A stretch of DNA of 21,666 nucleotides from DASYQV01 sp036005125 (GTDB lineage: Bacteria > Acidobacteriota > Vicinamibacteria > Vicinamibacterales > UBA2999): assembly GCA_036005125.1 (NCBI GenBank), contig DASYQV010000378.1, forward strand, positions 1 to 21,666. The letters are read 5' to 3'. The position numbers were made by a program, and so were the translations under genes. Within the stretch, counting starts at the first letter, position 1; each line of letters begins with the position of its first letter. Positions 14,854 to 21,076 of this stretch are shown piece after piece. The notes under the pieces are model-generated. The model was not told the origin of the DNA. It was given only the letters and a program-made list of their open reading frames with translations, and ran no database searches.

Positions 14854-15945
14854 TCAATACACCCCTACTGTCGTCGTCGATGCAAAGCCCCGATAAGGAC
14901 GAACCCCGCTGACTCCATCCCACGGATACTTGTCGTACGGCGGCTCGCGCTCGCCCTCGTCGCGCTCCAGGAAGCTCGGCATGAAGAATTCCTTCGTCAG
15001 CGTAGTGAGCTTCACGCGCCCCGTTTCTCCGTAGCCTACGGCCGTGTCCGGATTGTCGAAGTCGACGACCTCGATGACCGCGCGCGGCTGCGGCGCGTAG
15101 TACGTGATTTTGTAGTTGTTGTGCGGTCCGGAGGGCGCGCTCGCCGCCAGCCCCATCAGCGTGTTGCCGTACGTCGGCGTCATGTACGCGCCGTCGAGCA
15201 GCTCTTCGTGCGCAAAGCGGTTCCACTGCGGCGTGAACTCGGTGCCGCCCGAGAAGATGCCGGTGATCCCGGCCTTGCGGATGGTCGTCCCCATCGAGTC
15301 GAGCCGCATGGCCAGCGCCTCGAGCAGCTTCGGCGTCGTGAACATGCAACGGATGTCGTGGCCGGCGCTGAGAATCGTCACCGCCTGATCGATGACGTGG
15401 TTCTTGTAGGCATCGAGGTGCTCGGCCCACCCCTTCTTGATCAACTTGATCACCCACCGGGGATCGAGGTCGACGCAGAAGGAGATGCCGCCGCGATAGT
15501 GCGCGAGGTGCTCGACCGCCAGCCGCAGCCGGCGGGGTCCGCTCGGGCCGAGCATCAACCAGTTCGAGCCCTTCGGAAAGAACTCGTCGGGCAGCGTGTC
15601 ACTGAACTTCTCATAATCGATGCGGAAATCCTCGATGTTCACCCGCGTCTTCGGAATGCCGGTGGTGCCGCCGGTTTCGAAGACGTAAATGGGCCGGCCG
15701 GCGTAGGCCTTGGGCACCCATCGGCGGACAGGACCGCCGCGGAGCCACTCGTCCTCGAAATAGCCGAACTTCTTCAGGTCGGCATACGAATCGACTTCTT
15801 TCCGCGGGTCCCACCCTGCCTTCGAAGCCCACTCGAGCCAGAAGGGACAACCGGTTGCGGGATCGAAGTGCCACTGCATCAGCTCGCGAACCCAGGCGTC
15901 GAGCGCCGTGGCTGCGTGGGTGTTGACGTCGAGGGTATGGGTCAT
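14854..15945 (-). CDS. Adenylate-forming enzyme, PaaK/EhpF-like, without C-terminal domain
   Basis: 363 aa from ATG 15945. The ANL-superfamily phosphate loop is clear: Glu90-Thr-Gly-Gly-Thr-Thr-Gly-Ile-Pro-Lys99. Further core motifs are Phe-Ser-Gly-Gly-Thr-Glu (231-236) and Tyr-Gly-Asn-Thr (259-262), the counterpart of the usual Tyr-Gly-x-Thr-Glu. A Gly-Tyr-Gly-Glu-Thr-Gly-Arg-Val strand and a Leu-Glu-Arg-Asp segment follow near the end. Phenylacetate-CoA ligases have about 430 residues and a mobile C-terminal domain for CoA; here the chain stops soon after the core. EhpF of Pantoea agglomerans has the same truncated plan and is proposed to hand an acyl-adenylate to the reductase EhpG. The neighbouring reductase gene supports that role here. 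The carboxylic acid substrate is unknown. Confidence 0.8.
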   Translation of the reverse strand: MTHTLDVNTHAATALDAWVRELMQWHFDPATGCPFWLEWASKAGWDPRKEVDSYADLKKFGYFEDEWLRGGPVRRWVPKAYAGRPIYVFETGGTTGIPKTRVNIEDFRIDYEKFSDTLPDEFFPKGSNWLMLGPSGPRRLRLAVEHLAHYRGGISFCVDLDPRWVIKLIKKGWAEHLDAYKNHVIDQAVTILSAGHDIRCMFTTPKLLEALAMRLDSMGTTIRKAGITGIFSGGTEFTPQWNRFAHEELLDGAYMTPTYGNTLMGLAASAPSGPHNNYKITYYAPQPRAVIEVVDFDNPDTAVGYGETGRVKLTTLTKEFFMPSFLERDEGEREPPYDKYPWDGVSGVRPYRGFASTTTVGVY

Positions 15946-15953
15946 AGCGGAAG

Positions 15954-15982
15954 ATTTTATGTTCAGACGCAGCCAAAGACAA
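15954..15982 (-). promoter_or_regulatory. Sigma-70-like promoter for the ligase gene
   Basis: On the minus strand, -35 TTGTCT (15982-15977), a 17-nt spacer and -10 TAAAAT (15959-15954). The predicted start point is within about 2 nt of the ATG at 15945, and there is no Shine-Dalgarno, so the message would be leaderless. This is the best promoter match in the window and would head the ligase-reductase-glycosyltransferase operon. Confidence 0.5.
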
Positions 15983-15984
15983 AA

Positions 15985-16005
15985 GGGCTCCGGGCTCCAG
16001 GCTTC
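15985..16005. repeat. Heptad array, GRAGCCY type, copy 2
   Basis: Three units on the plus strand, gggctcc, gggctcc, aggcttc, the reverse complement of the heptad at 1105. It lies in the divergent gap between the ligase and the aconitase-family gene, just behind the ligase promoter. Confidence 0.55.
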
Positions 16006-16025
16006 GGCGGCGACCGGCCCCACAT

Positions 16026-16117
16026 CTGGAGGCCTGAAGGCCTCCGGCTACCACTTGACGCAGGCCGCATCGTTAGATGCGGCTCTCGCCGTGCCGGGTC
16101 TGAAGACCCGGCCTACG
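16026..16117. repeat. Triple palindromic element (GGAGG + GCATC + GGGTC hairpins)
   Basis: Three hairpins in a row: ggaggcc-TGAA-ggcctcc (16028-16045), gccgcatc-GTTA-gatgcggc (16064-16083) and gccgggtc-TGAA-gacccggc (16093-16112), ending with cctacg. All stems are perfect. The GGGTC and GCATC stems are the same as at 6376 and 7687, in the opposite order and with the complementary loop, so the cassette is inverted. It lies in the 208-bp divergent gap, 37 bp upstream of the aconitase-family ATG. Confidence 0.75.
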
Positions 16118-16135
16118 ACCGTCGATAGGGGCGGG

Positions 16136-16144
16136 TGGTAACAT
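16136..16144 (+). promoter_or_regulatory. Extended -10 promoter candidate for the aconitase-family gene
   Basis: TGGTAACAT matches the extended -10 form (TGn plus TAACAT). It ends 9 nt before ATG 16154, so the leader would be only about 2-3 nt. No Shine-Dalgarno lies between. Confidence 0.35.
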
Positions 16145-16153
16145 TCCTCTGTT

Positions 16154-18205
16154 ATGCACACGATCAAGCCCGCCACCGTCAAGGCGGGGGTGGGTCTGGA
16201 AGACCTTCCTGGACCGCGCCCTTCCGACGCAGTCCAGGCATCGGCGTCACGGCTCATCCGGGGCCGCGCGTTGATCTTCTGGGATCCCAGGCTTCCGGGG
16301 ACGAAATACGCGAAGAAGCGCGACGCCATCGACACCGACCAGATCACGCCGGCCGCCGACTGCGTGTCCGAGAGCCTCGAGACGCTCGACGAGCGCTGGA
16401 AGGCGGGGTCGTTCCGCTACCTGATGCCCGACTTCCGCGAGCGGGTCCACCGGGGCGAGATGTTCGTGATTGCCGGCGACCGGTTCGCCATTGGTTCCTC
16501 GCGCGAGATGAGCCCGGCCGGCCTGAAGGGGATAGCCGAAGAGGCCGGCCTCGAGATGGTCGTCATCTGCGGCCAGAACATGGGCGACATCTTCCGGCGA
16601 AACGCGCTGAACCTTGGACTTCACGTCGTCCAGAGTCCCGAGGCGGTGGCTGATGCCCGGGATGGCGACGAGTTCACGTTCGATCCGGTCTCGCGCCGGA
16701 TCACCAACGTCACGCAGGGCAAGGCCTATGATCCCGTGCCGCTCACGCCCAAGGAAGACGAGATCCGCCGGAGCGGCGGCATCTTCGCCGTCGGTCGGCG
16801 CGAGTTCCGTGAATCGGTCGAGCGGCTGCCAGTCATCGAGTTTCCCGACGATCGACTCGCCGACACGATGACCACGACGGAGCAGATCATCTGGGCGCAT
16901 CGTGTGGACAAGGACCGCCGCGAGCTGAAGCCGGGTGACACGCTGCGCGTGTACGCCGACCTCCTGCCCGCGTCCGACGGCACGGCGCCTTTTGCGATCC
17001 ACACGTTCAACCAGATCACGGGCGGCGACACGATCTTTCCGCGGCAGGCCGCCATCGCGAACGATCACTTCGTCTTCACCGGACGAGACGATGACGACAA
17101 GCAGACCGGTATCGGGCGGGCGTTCGCCACGCACCACCGGCTCGTAAAGCCGTACTATGCGACCCCGGGCGACGGCATCTTTCATTTCTACTTTCCCGAG
17201 CAGGGGCTCGTGATGCCGGGGCAGTTCATCCCGGGCGCCGACTCGCACAGCCGCGCGTACGGCGCGTACGGCGCGGTGGGTATGGGTGTGGGATCGACGA
17301 CGCTTGGTTTTGGCTGGTCGACGGGATACGTGTACTTCACGCTCGCGAAACCACGGCGCGTCGTCTTCACGGGCCGCCTGCAGCCGTGGGTCAGCGGCAA
17401 GGACATCGTGCTCGAGCTGCTGCGGCGTTGGGGCGCCAGACAGTCGCAGGGCATGTCGGTGGAGTTCGTCGACGCCAATCGTCAGCTCCCGATCGCGTAC
17501 CGCAACACCATCGCGAACATGATGGCCGAGGCCGAGGCGCTCAACGGCATCTTCGCGGCGGACGCGATCACGTACGCCTGGTATACGGGCAAGGGCATCA
17601 CAGCGCTTCCGTACCCGCATATCGCGCCGGGCTCCAACGCACATTACGAGATCGACGAGGAGCTCGCGCTGACCGATGTGATACCGATGATCGCCAAGCC
17701 GTTCAGTCCGGGCAACGCGTACCCCGCCGACGAGGTGGCGCGCGAGCGCATTCAGTTCGACAAGGCGTTGATCGGCTCGTGCACCAACGGCAGCTACGAC
17801 GATCTGCTGCAGGCGGCGCTCGTCCTTTACCACGCGCGAAAGCAGGGGGCGAGAAAGGCGACCCGCGAGTTCGTGGTCTTTCCGGGATCGGGTGGCGTGG
17901 GTCGCCAGATCGAGCGGCCGGATCCGAGGCTGGGCGGGGAATCGATCGCCGATGTGTTCCGCTCGGTCGGCGGCCAGATTCGGCAGTCGTGGTGCGGACC
18001 GTGCTTCGGCCAGGGGCCCGACGCGCTCTCGGCCGGACAGCGCGCGATCACCTCATTCAACCGGAACTGGCAGAACCGGATGGGTGTCGGCGGCGAGGGA
18101 TACCTGGCAAGTCCCGCCGTGGTTGCCGCGTCCGCGCTCGTCGGCTACATGGCGCCGCCCAGCGAGCTCGGGCTGGAGTGGAAGCCGGAGGAGTACGGCA
18201 TCTGA
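16154..18205 (+). CDS. Aconitase-superfamily hydro-lyase with N-terminal swivel domain (LeuD-LeuC order)
   Basis: 683 aa. Residues about 35-170 are the swivel (LeuD-like) domain, with Asp-Gln-Ile-Thr-Pro-Ala (62-67) and the substrate loop Gly114-Ser-Ser-Arg-Glu118. Residues about 235-683 are the Fe-S (LeuC-like) domains: Thr-Met-Thr-Thr-Thr-Glu at the start, Gly-Ala-Asp-Ser-His-Ser (361-366), the [4Fe-4S] ligands Cys543 (Gly-Ser-Cys-Thr-Asn-Gly) and Cys614/Cys617 (Trp-Cys-Gly-Pro-Cys), and Phe-Asn-Arg-Asn-Trp-x-x-Arg (635-642). It should isomerise a tricarboxylate or an isopropylmalate-type substrate by dehydration and rehydration. Aconitase A and fungal Leu1 have the swivel domain last; AcnB has it first but with a HEAT domain, absent here. 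Citrate, homocitrate and isopropylmalate all remain possible. No leu or TCA gene is adjacent. Confidence 0.87.
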   Translation: MHTIKPATVKAGVGLEDLPGPRPSDAVQASASRLIRGRALIFWDPRLPGTKYAKKRDAIDTDQITPAADCVSESLETLDERWKAGSFRYLMPDFRERVHRGEMFVIAGDRFAIGSSREMSPAGLKGIAEEAGLEMVVICGQNMGDIFRRNALNLGLHVVQSPEAVADARDGDEFTFDPVSRRITNVTQGKAYDPVPLTPKEDEIRRSGGIFAVGRREFRESVERLPVIEFPDDRLADTMTTTEQIIWAHRVDKDRRELKPGDTLRVYADLLPASDGTAPFAIHTFNQITGGDTIFPRQAAIANDHFVFTGRDDDDKQTGIGRAFATHHRLVKPYYATPGDGIFHFYFPEQGLVMPGQFIPGADSHSRAYGAYGAVGMGVGSTTLGFGWSTGYVYFTLAKPRRVVFTGRLQPWVSGKDIVLELLRRWGARQSQGMSVEFVDANRQLPIAYRNTIANMMAEAEALNGIFAADAITYAWYTGKGITALPYPHIAPGSNAHYEIDEELALTDVIPMIAKPFSPGNAYPADEVARERIQFDKALIGSCTNGSYDDLLQAALVLYHARKQGARKATREFVVFPGSGGVGRQIERPDPRLGGESIADVFRSVGGQIRQSWCGPCFGQGPDALSAGQRAITSFNRNWQNRMGVGGEGYLASPAVVAASALVGYMAPPSELGLEWKPEEYGI

Positions 18206-18206
18206 C

Positions 18207-18234
18207 GGACTCCAGGCTTCGCGCTTCGGGCTTG
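18207..18234. repeat. Heptad array, GRAGCCY type, copy 3
   Basis: Four plus-strand units, ggactcc, aggcttc, gcgcttc, gggcttg (complement of GRAGCCY), beginning 2 nt after the aconitase-family stop. Same heptad as 1105-1132 and 15985-16005. Confidence 0.55.
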
Positions 18235-18344
18235 GCTCTCCCGCCGATCGCTGACGGCCAGGGCGCAGCCACCTGTACGTTTCTCACAGGCCTATCGTTG
18301 TCCTCACAAGTAAGCCACGTAGAGGCCTCGGTGCTGCTACGAGG

Positions 18345-18372
18345 GGCGGGACACCCTTTTGGTGGCGCCGCC
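18345..18372 (+). other. GC-rich hairpin in the leader of the LuxR-type gene
   Basis: GGCGG (18345-18349) pairs with CCGCC (18368-18372), with a further imperfect stem around a CTTTT loop. It ends 8 nt before the ribosome binding site of the next gene. A leader structure or weak terminator for the preceding transcript is possible. The rest of 18235-18393 shows no gene or further repeat. Confidence 0.3.
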
Positions 18373-18380
18373 TAAGACTG

Positions 18381-18388
18381 AGAGAGGA
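18381..18388 (+). promoter_or_regulatory. Shine-Dalgarno of the LuxR-type gene
   Basis: AGAGAGGA lies 5 nt before ATG 18394. It is one of few strong ribosome binding sites in the window and fixes the start of this short gene. Confidence 0.6.
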
Positions 18389-18393
18389 ACGAC

Positions 18394-18672
18394 ATGGACC
18401 TGCAAGTGCACGATCAGGAACACGCGGCGGCTCAGCCCCCCATTCCTGCCCAGATTGCCACGGTGGCGGAGTCAGCGCCCAGTCCAGCCGTGCTCAGCCC
18501 GCGCGAGAGGCAGATTGCCAGCGCAGTGGCGGAAGGAATGTCCAATCGCGACATCGCATCGGCGCTCGGCATCACGGAACAGACGGTCAAGAACCATCTC
18601 ACAGCAATCTTCACCAAGATGAAGGTGACCAGCCGGCTCCAGCTTGCGCTGGCGGTGCTCAAGCACCGCTGA
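18394..18672 (+). CDS. Stand-alone LuxR/GerE-type helix-turn-helix protein
   Basis: 92 aa. Residues 1-30 are polar and Ala/Pro/Gln-rich with no recognised fold. Residues 33-92 are a complete LuxR C-terminal DNA-binding domain: Leu-Ser-Pro-Arg-Glu-Arg-Gln-Ile-Ala opens helix one, Gly-Met-Ser-Asn-Arg-Asp-Ile-Ala precedes the scaffold helix, and Thr-Glu-Gln-Thr-Val-Lys-Asn-His-Leu is the recognition helix, followed by Ile-Phe-Thr-Lys-Met. There is no receiver or ligand-binding domain, and no upstream fragment of one, so it is not an obvious truncation. Such single-domain proteins act as constitutive or dimerisation-controlled transcription regulators. It has its own ribosome binding site and a 188-bp upstream gap. 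Targets are unknown; the downstream membrane phospholipase gene is a possible one. Confidence 0.88.
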   Translation: MDLQVHDQEHAAAQPPIPAQIATVAESAPSPAVLSPRERQIASAVAEGMSNRDIASALGITEQTVKNHLTAIFTKMKVTSRLQLALAVLKHR

Positions 18673-18837
18673 GGTCGCGTCGTGCGCGTCGAACGACCGC
18701 GTGACGCCTCCACGTGCGTCCGTCGCTCGCCATAAGCCCGGCAGGGGAGCAGACGTATGCACGTGGAGGGGAAACCGGCCCGCGGGATGCTCGACCTGAC
18801 CTGCGCACCTCGTCGCTCGCGGCCCGGAGGACTTGGG

Positions 18838-18843
18838 TAATCT
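18838..18843 (+). promoter_or_regulatory. -10-like box TAATCT before the patatin gene
   Basis: TAATCT ends 5 nt before ATG 18849, with no Shine-Dalgarno at normal distance (a GGAGG lies about 18 nt upstream, too far). No -35 match was found. The rest of the 176-bp gap 18673-18848 shows no gene. Confidence 0.25.
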
Positions 18844-18848
18844 TTCCG

Positions 18849-20933
18849 ATGCATGCTATCTGGCGCTTCCTCGTCAGGTATGCGCCCTACATCTACCTGA
18901 CGCGATTCCCGTTGCTGCTTGCGGGACTTCTGGTCGCGTTCGTCCCGCTCGCGCTCGTCTGGGTGAAGCCGCTCTTCCGCAGCATGCTGATTCAGGACGT
19001 GTCCGGCGTCCTGTGGACGACATTCGCGACGTGGCTGGCGGCGTTCACGGTGATGGCCACACGACGCGTGACGCTGCTGCACGGCGCGCTGCGGTTCAAC
19101 TGCGAGCCGCTCATCGACCGTCCCGCGCATGTCGGTGTAAAGGAAGCTTTTGTTCATGCGCTCGTTGCGATGCCCTTGATCGCGGCCGTCGGGTGGCTGT
19201 CCGCGACCGAGAACCACCTGTCCTGGTGGGCCGTTCCGGCCATTCTTGGCGGAACCGTGCTTGCCACGGCGGCCGTGCTGATTGCCATCGGGCTCCAGGC
19301 GTGGCTCATGGCGCCTGGCGCACCAGTACCGGCCGTGGCGGTATCAACTCACTACGGATGGGTCGAGCGCCTGCGGCGACTCCCGAGTCCGATACCGTGG
19401 CTGAAGGCTGCCATCGCGCGCGGGTTGGCACGGCTCGCGCCCTTTCTCGGCCCCGGCTACTTCGACCCTGAGACAACAACGCTGCTCCCCGGACACGCGT
19501 TCGCAACCGGGCTTCTCACCGTCTACGCTGTTTTCTATGGCAGCGGGTACTGGTGGTGGTCGCCGGAGCGCGAGGCCGGTACGACCGCGCCGGCGCTCGT
19601 CCTGCTCGTTGTCGTCGTGACACTCCTCACGTGGATGCTCGCGGGGCTCGCGTTCTTTCTCGATCTCTACCGCGTCCCTGTCCTCGTGCCGCTCGTGATC
19701 TGGTCCGTCGCGATCGGCCAGCTCCCGTTCATCCATTCAGATCACTACTTCGCTCTTCGAGACGTCGAGCCGGGAATCGAGAAGCGGCTCGAGGACCCCT
19801 ACGCGATCGCGAGCCGCCGCACGCATCCGCTGCTCACAATCGTTGCGATCGACGGCGGCGGCATCCAGGCGGCCGCATGGGGCGCGCGTGCGCTGACCGG
19901 CATCTACGAGCGCTGGCCCGAGTTTCAAGGGTCGGTCCGCTTCATGAGTTCCGTGTCCGGCGGAAGCGTTGGCGCAATGTACTTCCTCGAAGCGCTCGGC
20001 AAGGAGCCGGCCACGGCTGAGAGCCTCGCGCGCGTTCGGGCGATGGCGGAACGATCGTCGTTGAGCGAGGCCGCCTGGGGCCTCGCCTATCCGGATCTGT
20101 GGCGGACCGTGCTGCCGATTCCTCCGTGGTTGCGGTTCGAGAAGGATCGCGGTTGGGCGCTGCAGCGCGCGTGGGCGCGCGGCTGGACGGGCGCCAATCG
20201 CGGGCTCGCGTCCTGGCTCGACGGCGTGCGCGAGGGCTGGCGTCCCGCCGTCGCCTTCAATGCCACCGATGTCGAAGGCGGACAGCGATTCATGCTGGGC
20301 ACATTCGACGTGCCCGCCACGTGGAAGGACGTACGGTCGAACGCGTCGGCCTACCACGGGCGCGACATGGAGATTGCCACGGCGGCACGCCTGTCGGCGA
20401 CGTTCACCTACATCACACCGGTCGCAACCGTGTGGCCCGCAGACGAGGGGCTGTGGCGCGGGCACATTGCCGACGGCGGCTACTACGACAATTCCGGCAT
20501 CGTCACCGCCCTGCAGTTCCTGGACGAAGTGCTCACGCGGGCGCAGGCGGAAGGCCAGGCGATTCACGTCGCGGTTGTGAAGATTCAGGCGTCGCCGGCG
20601 CCCGGCGGCGAGGAGCCCAAGGACCGGCAGTGGTGGTATCAGATTGCGGCACCGCTCCTCACGTTGATGAACGTTCGCACAGCGGGCCAGCGGGAGCGCG
20701 GCGAGCAGGAGCTCCGCGAAGGCAAGCGCTATTGGAACCTCAACGGCTTCGATGTACGGCAGTTCGATTTCGTCTTCTACGGGAAGGAAGCACCCCTCTC
20801 GTGGCAACTGCCGAAGGCGGAGCAGAGTGCGATCGCCACTGAATGGGAGAAGAACGACGCCGAGCTTCGCAGGCTCGTCGCGTTTGCGGATGAGGTACGT
20901 GACGCGGTACACGGCGAGCGGATATCGCCGTGA
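18849..20933 (+). CDS. Polytopic membrane protein with C-terminal patatin-like phospholipase domain
   Basis: 694 aa from ATG 18849; an upstream frame to 18714 is Arg-rich and not membrane-like. About seven membrane segments occupy residues 20-40, 53-71, 100-118, 126-154, 212-236, 247-272 and 276-294. The patatin domain starts near 328: oxyanion loop Asp335-Gly-Gly-Gly338, nucleophile Ser373 in Gly-Gly-Ser-Val-Gly (371-375), and Asp542-Gly-Gly with Tyr-Asp-Asn-Ser-Gly after it. The Ser-Asp dyad is complete, so it should hydrolyse acyl esters of membrane lipids. Its domain follows the last membrane segment directly; with an odd number of segments it would face the opposite side to the N-terminus. 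Soluble patatins lack such an anchor. No lipid-related gene is next to it. Confidence 0.85.
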   Translation: MHAIWRFLVRYAPYIYLTRFPLLLAGLLVAFVPLALVWVKPLFRSMLIQDVSGVLWTTFATWLAAFTVMATRRVTLLHGALRFNCEPLIDRPAHVGVKEAFVHALVAMPLIAAVGWLSATENHLSWWAVPAILGGTVLATAAVLIAIGLQAWLMAPGAPVPAVAVSTHYGWVERLRRLPSPIPWLKAAIARGLARLAPFLGPGYFDPETTTLLPGHAFATGLLTVYAVFYGSGYWWWSPEREAGTTAPALVLLVVVVTLLTWMLAGLAFFLDLYRVPVLVPLVIWSVAIGQLPFIHSDHYFALRDVEPGIEKRLEDPYAIASRRTHPLLTIVAIDGGGIQAAAWGARALTGIYERWPEFQGSVRFMSSVSGGSVGAMYFLEALGKEPATAESLARVRAMAERSSLSEAAWGLAYPDLWRTVLPIPPWLRFEKDRGWALQRAWARGWTGANRGLASWLDGVREGWRPAVAFNATDVEGGQRFMLGTFDVPATWKDVRSNASAYHGRDMEIATAARLSATFTYITPVATVWPADEGLWRGHIADGGYYDNSGIVTALQFLDEVLTRAQAEGQAIHVAVVKIQASPAPGGEEPKDRQWWYQIAAPLLTLMNVRTAGQRERGEQELREGKRYWNLNGFDVRQFDFVFYGKEAPLSWQLPKAEQSAIATEWEKNDAELRRLVAFADEVRDAVHGERISP

Positions 20934-20949
20934 GCGCTTCCGCGCGACT

Positions 20950-20955
20950 TATAAT
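20950..20955 (+). promoter_or_regulatory. -10 box TATAAT upstream of the VWFA-related gene
   Basis: Perfect TATAAT consensus, 16 bp after the patatin stop. No convincing -35. Transcription would start near 20962, so the whole tandem hairpin block at 20964-21053 would lie in the leader of the VWFA-related message. Confidence 0.4.
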
Positions 20956-20963
20956 CAGCCTTT

Positions 20964-21053
20964 CGTAGGCCGCATCTCGTGTACGTGGGCCGCATCTTCA
21001 GATGCGGCCCCACGATCTCGTATACGCAGGCCGCATCTTCAGATGCGGCCCAC
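20964..21053. repeat. Tandem palindromic elements, GCATC class (one half copy and two full copies)
   Basis: A left half only, cgtaggccgcatct (20964-20977), then two complete hairpins with TTCA loops: gggccgcatc/gatgcggccc (20987-21010) and ggccgcatc/gatgcggcc (21029-21050). The two full copies and their atctcgt-rich flanks repeat with a 42-bp period, which shows local tandem duplication. Confidence 0.7.
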
Positions 21054-21065
21054 CGGCCTGCATTC

Positions 21066-21071
21066 GGGAGG
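21066..21071 (+). promoter_or_regulatory. Shine-Dalgarno of the VWFA-related gene
   Basis: GGGAGG lies 5 nt before ATG 21077. The stretch 21067-21077 (ggaggccttca) equals the left arm and loop of the GGAGG-class hairpin, so the site may derive from a half element. Confidence 0.5.
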
Positions 21072-21076
21072 CCTTC

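Noticed and set aside
13293..15945. Bioluminescence-type LuxC/LuxE fatty acid reductase
   Set aside because: The ligase and reductase pair is functionally comparable, but no luxA, luxB or luxD gene is present. The core motifs and truncation fit PaaK/EhpF better.
16026..16117. Intrinsic terminators instead of a repeat family
   Set aside because: Hairpins lack T-runs on either side, lie in a divergent gap where no transcript ends, and share stem sequences with four other loci.
18714..18848. N-terminal extension of the patatin membrane protein
   Set aside because: The extra 45 residues are Arg/Pro-rich without similarity to a leader, while the ATG at 18849 begins directly before the first membrane segment.
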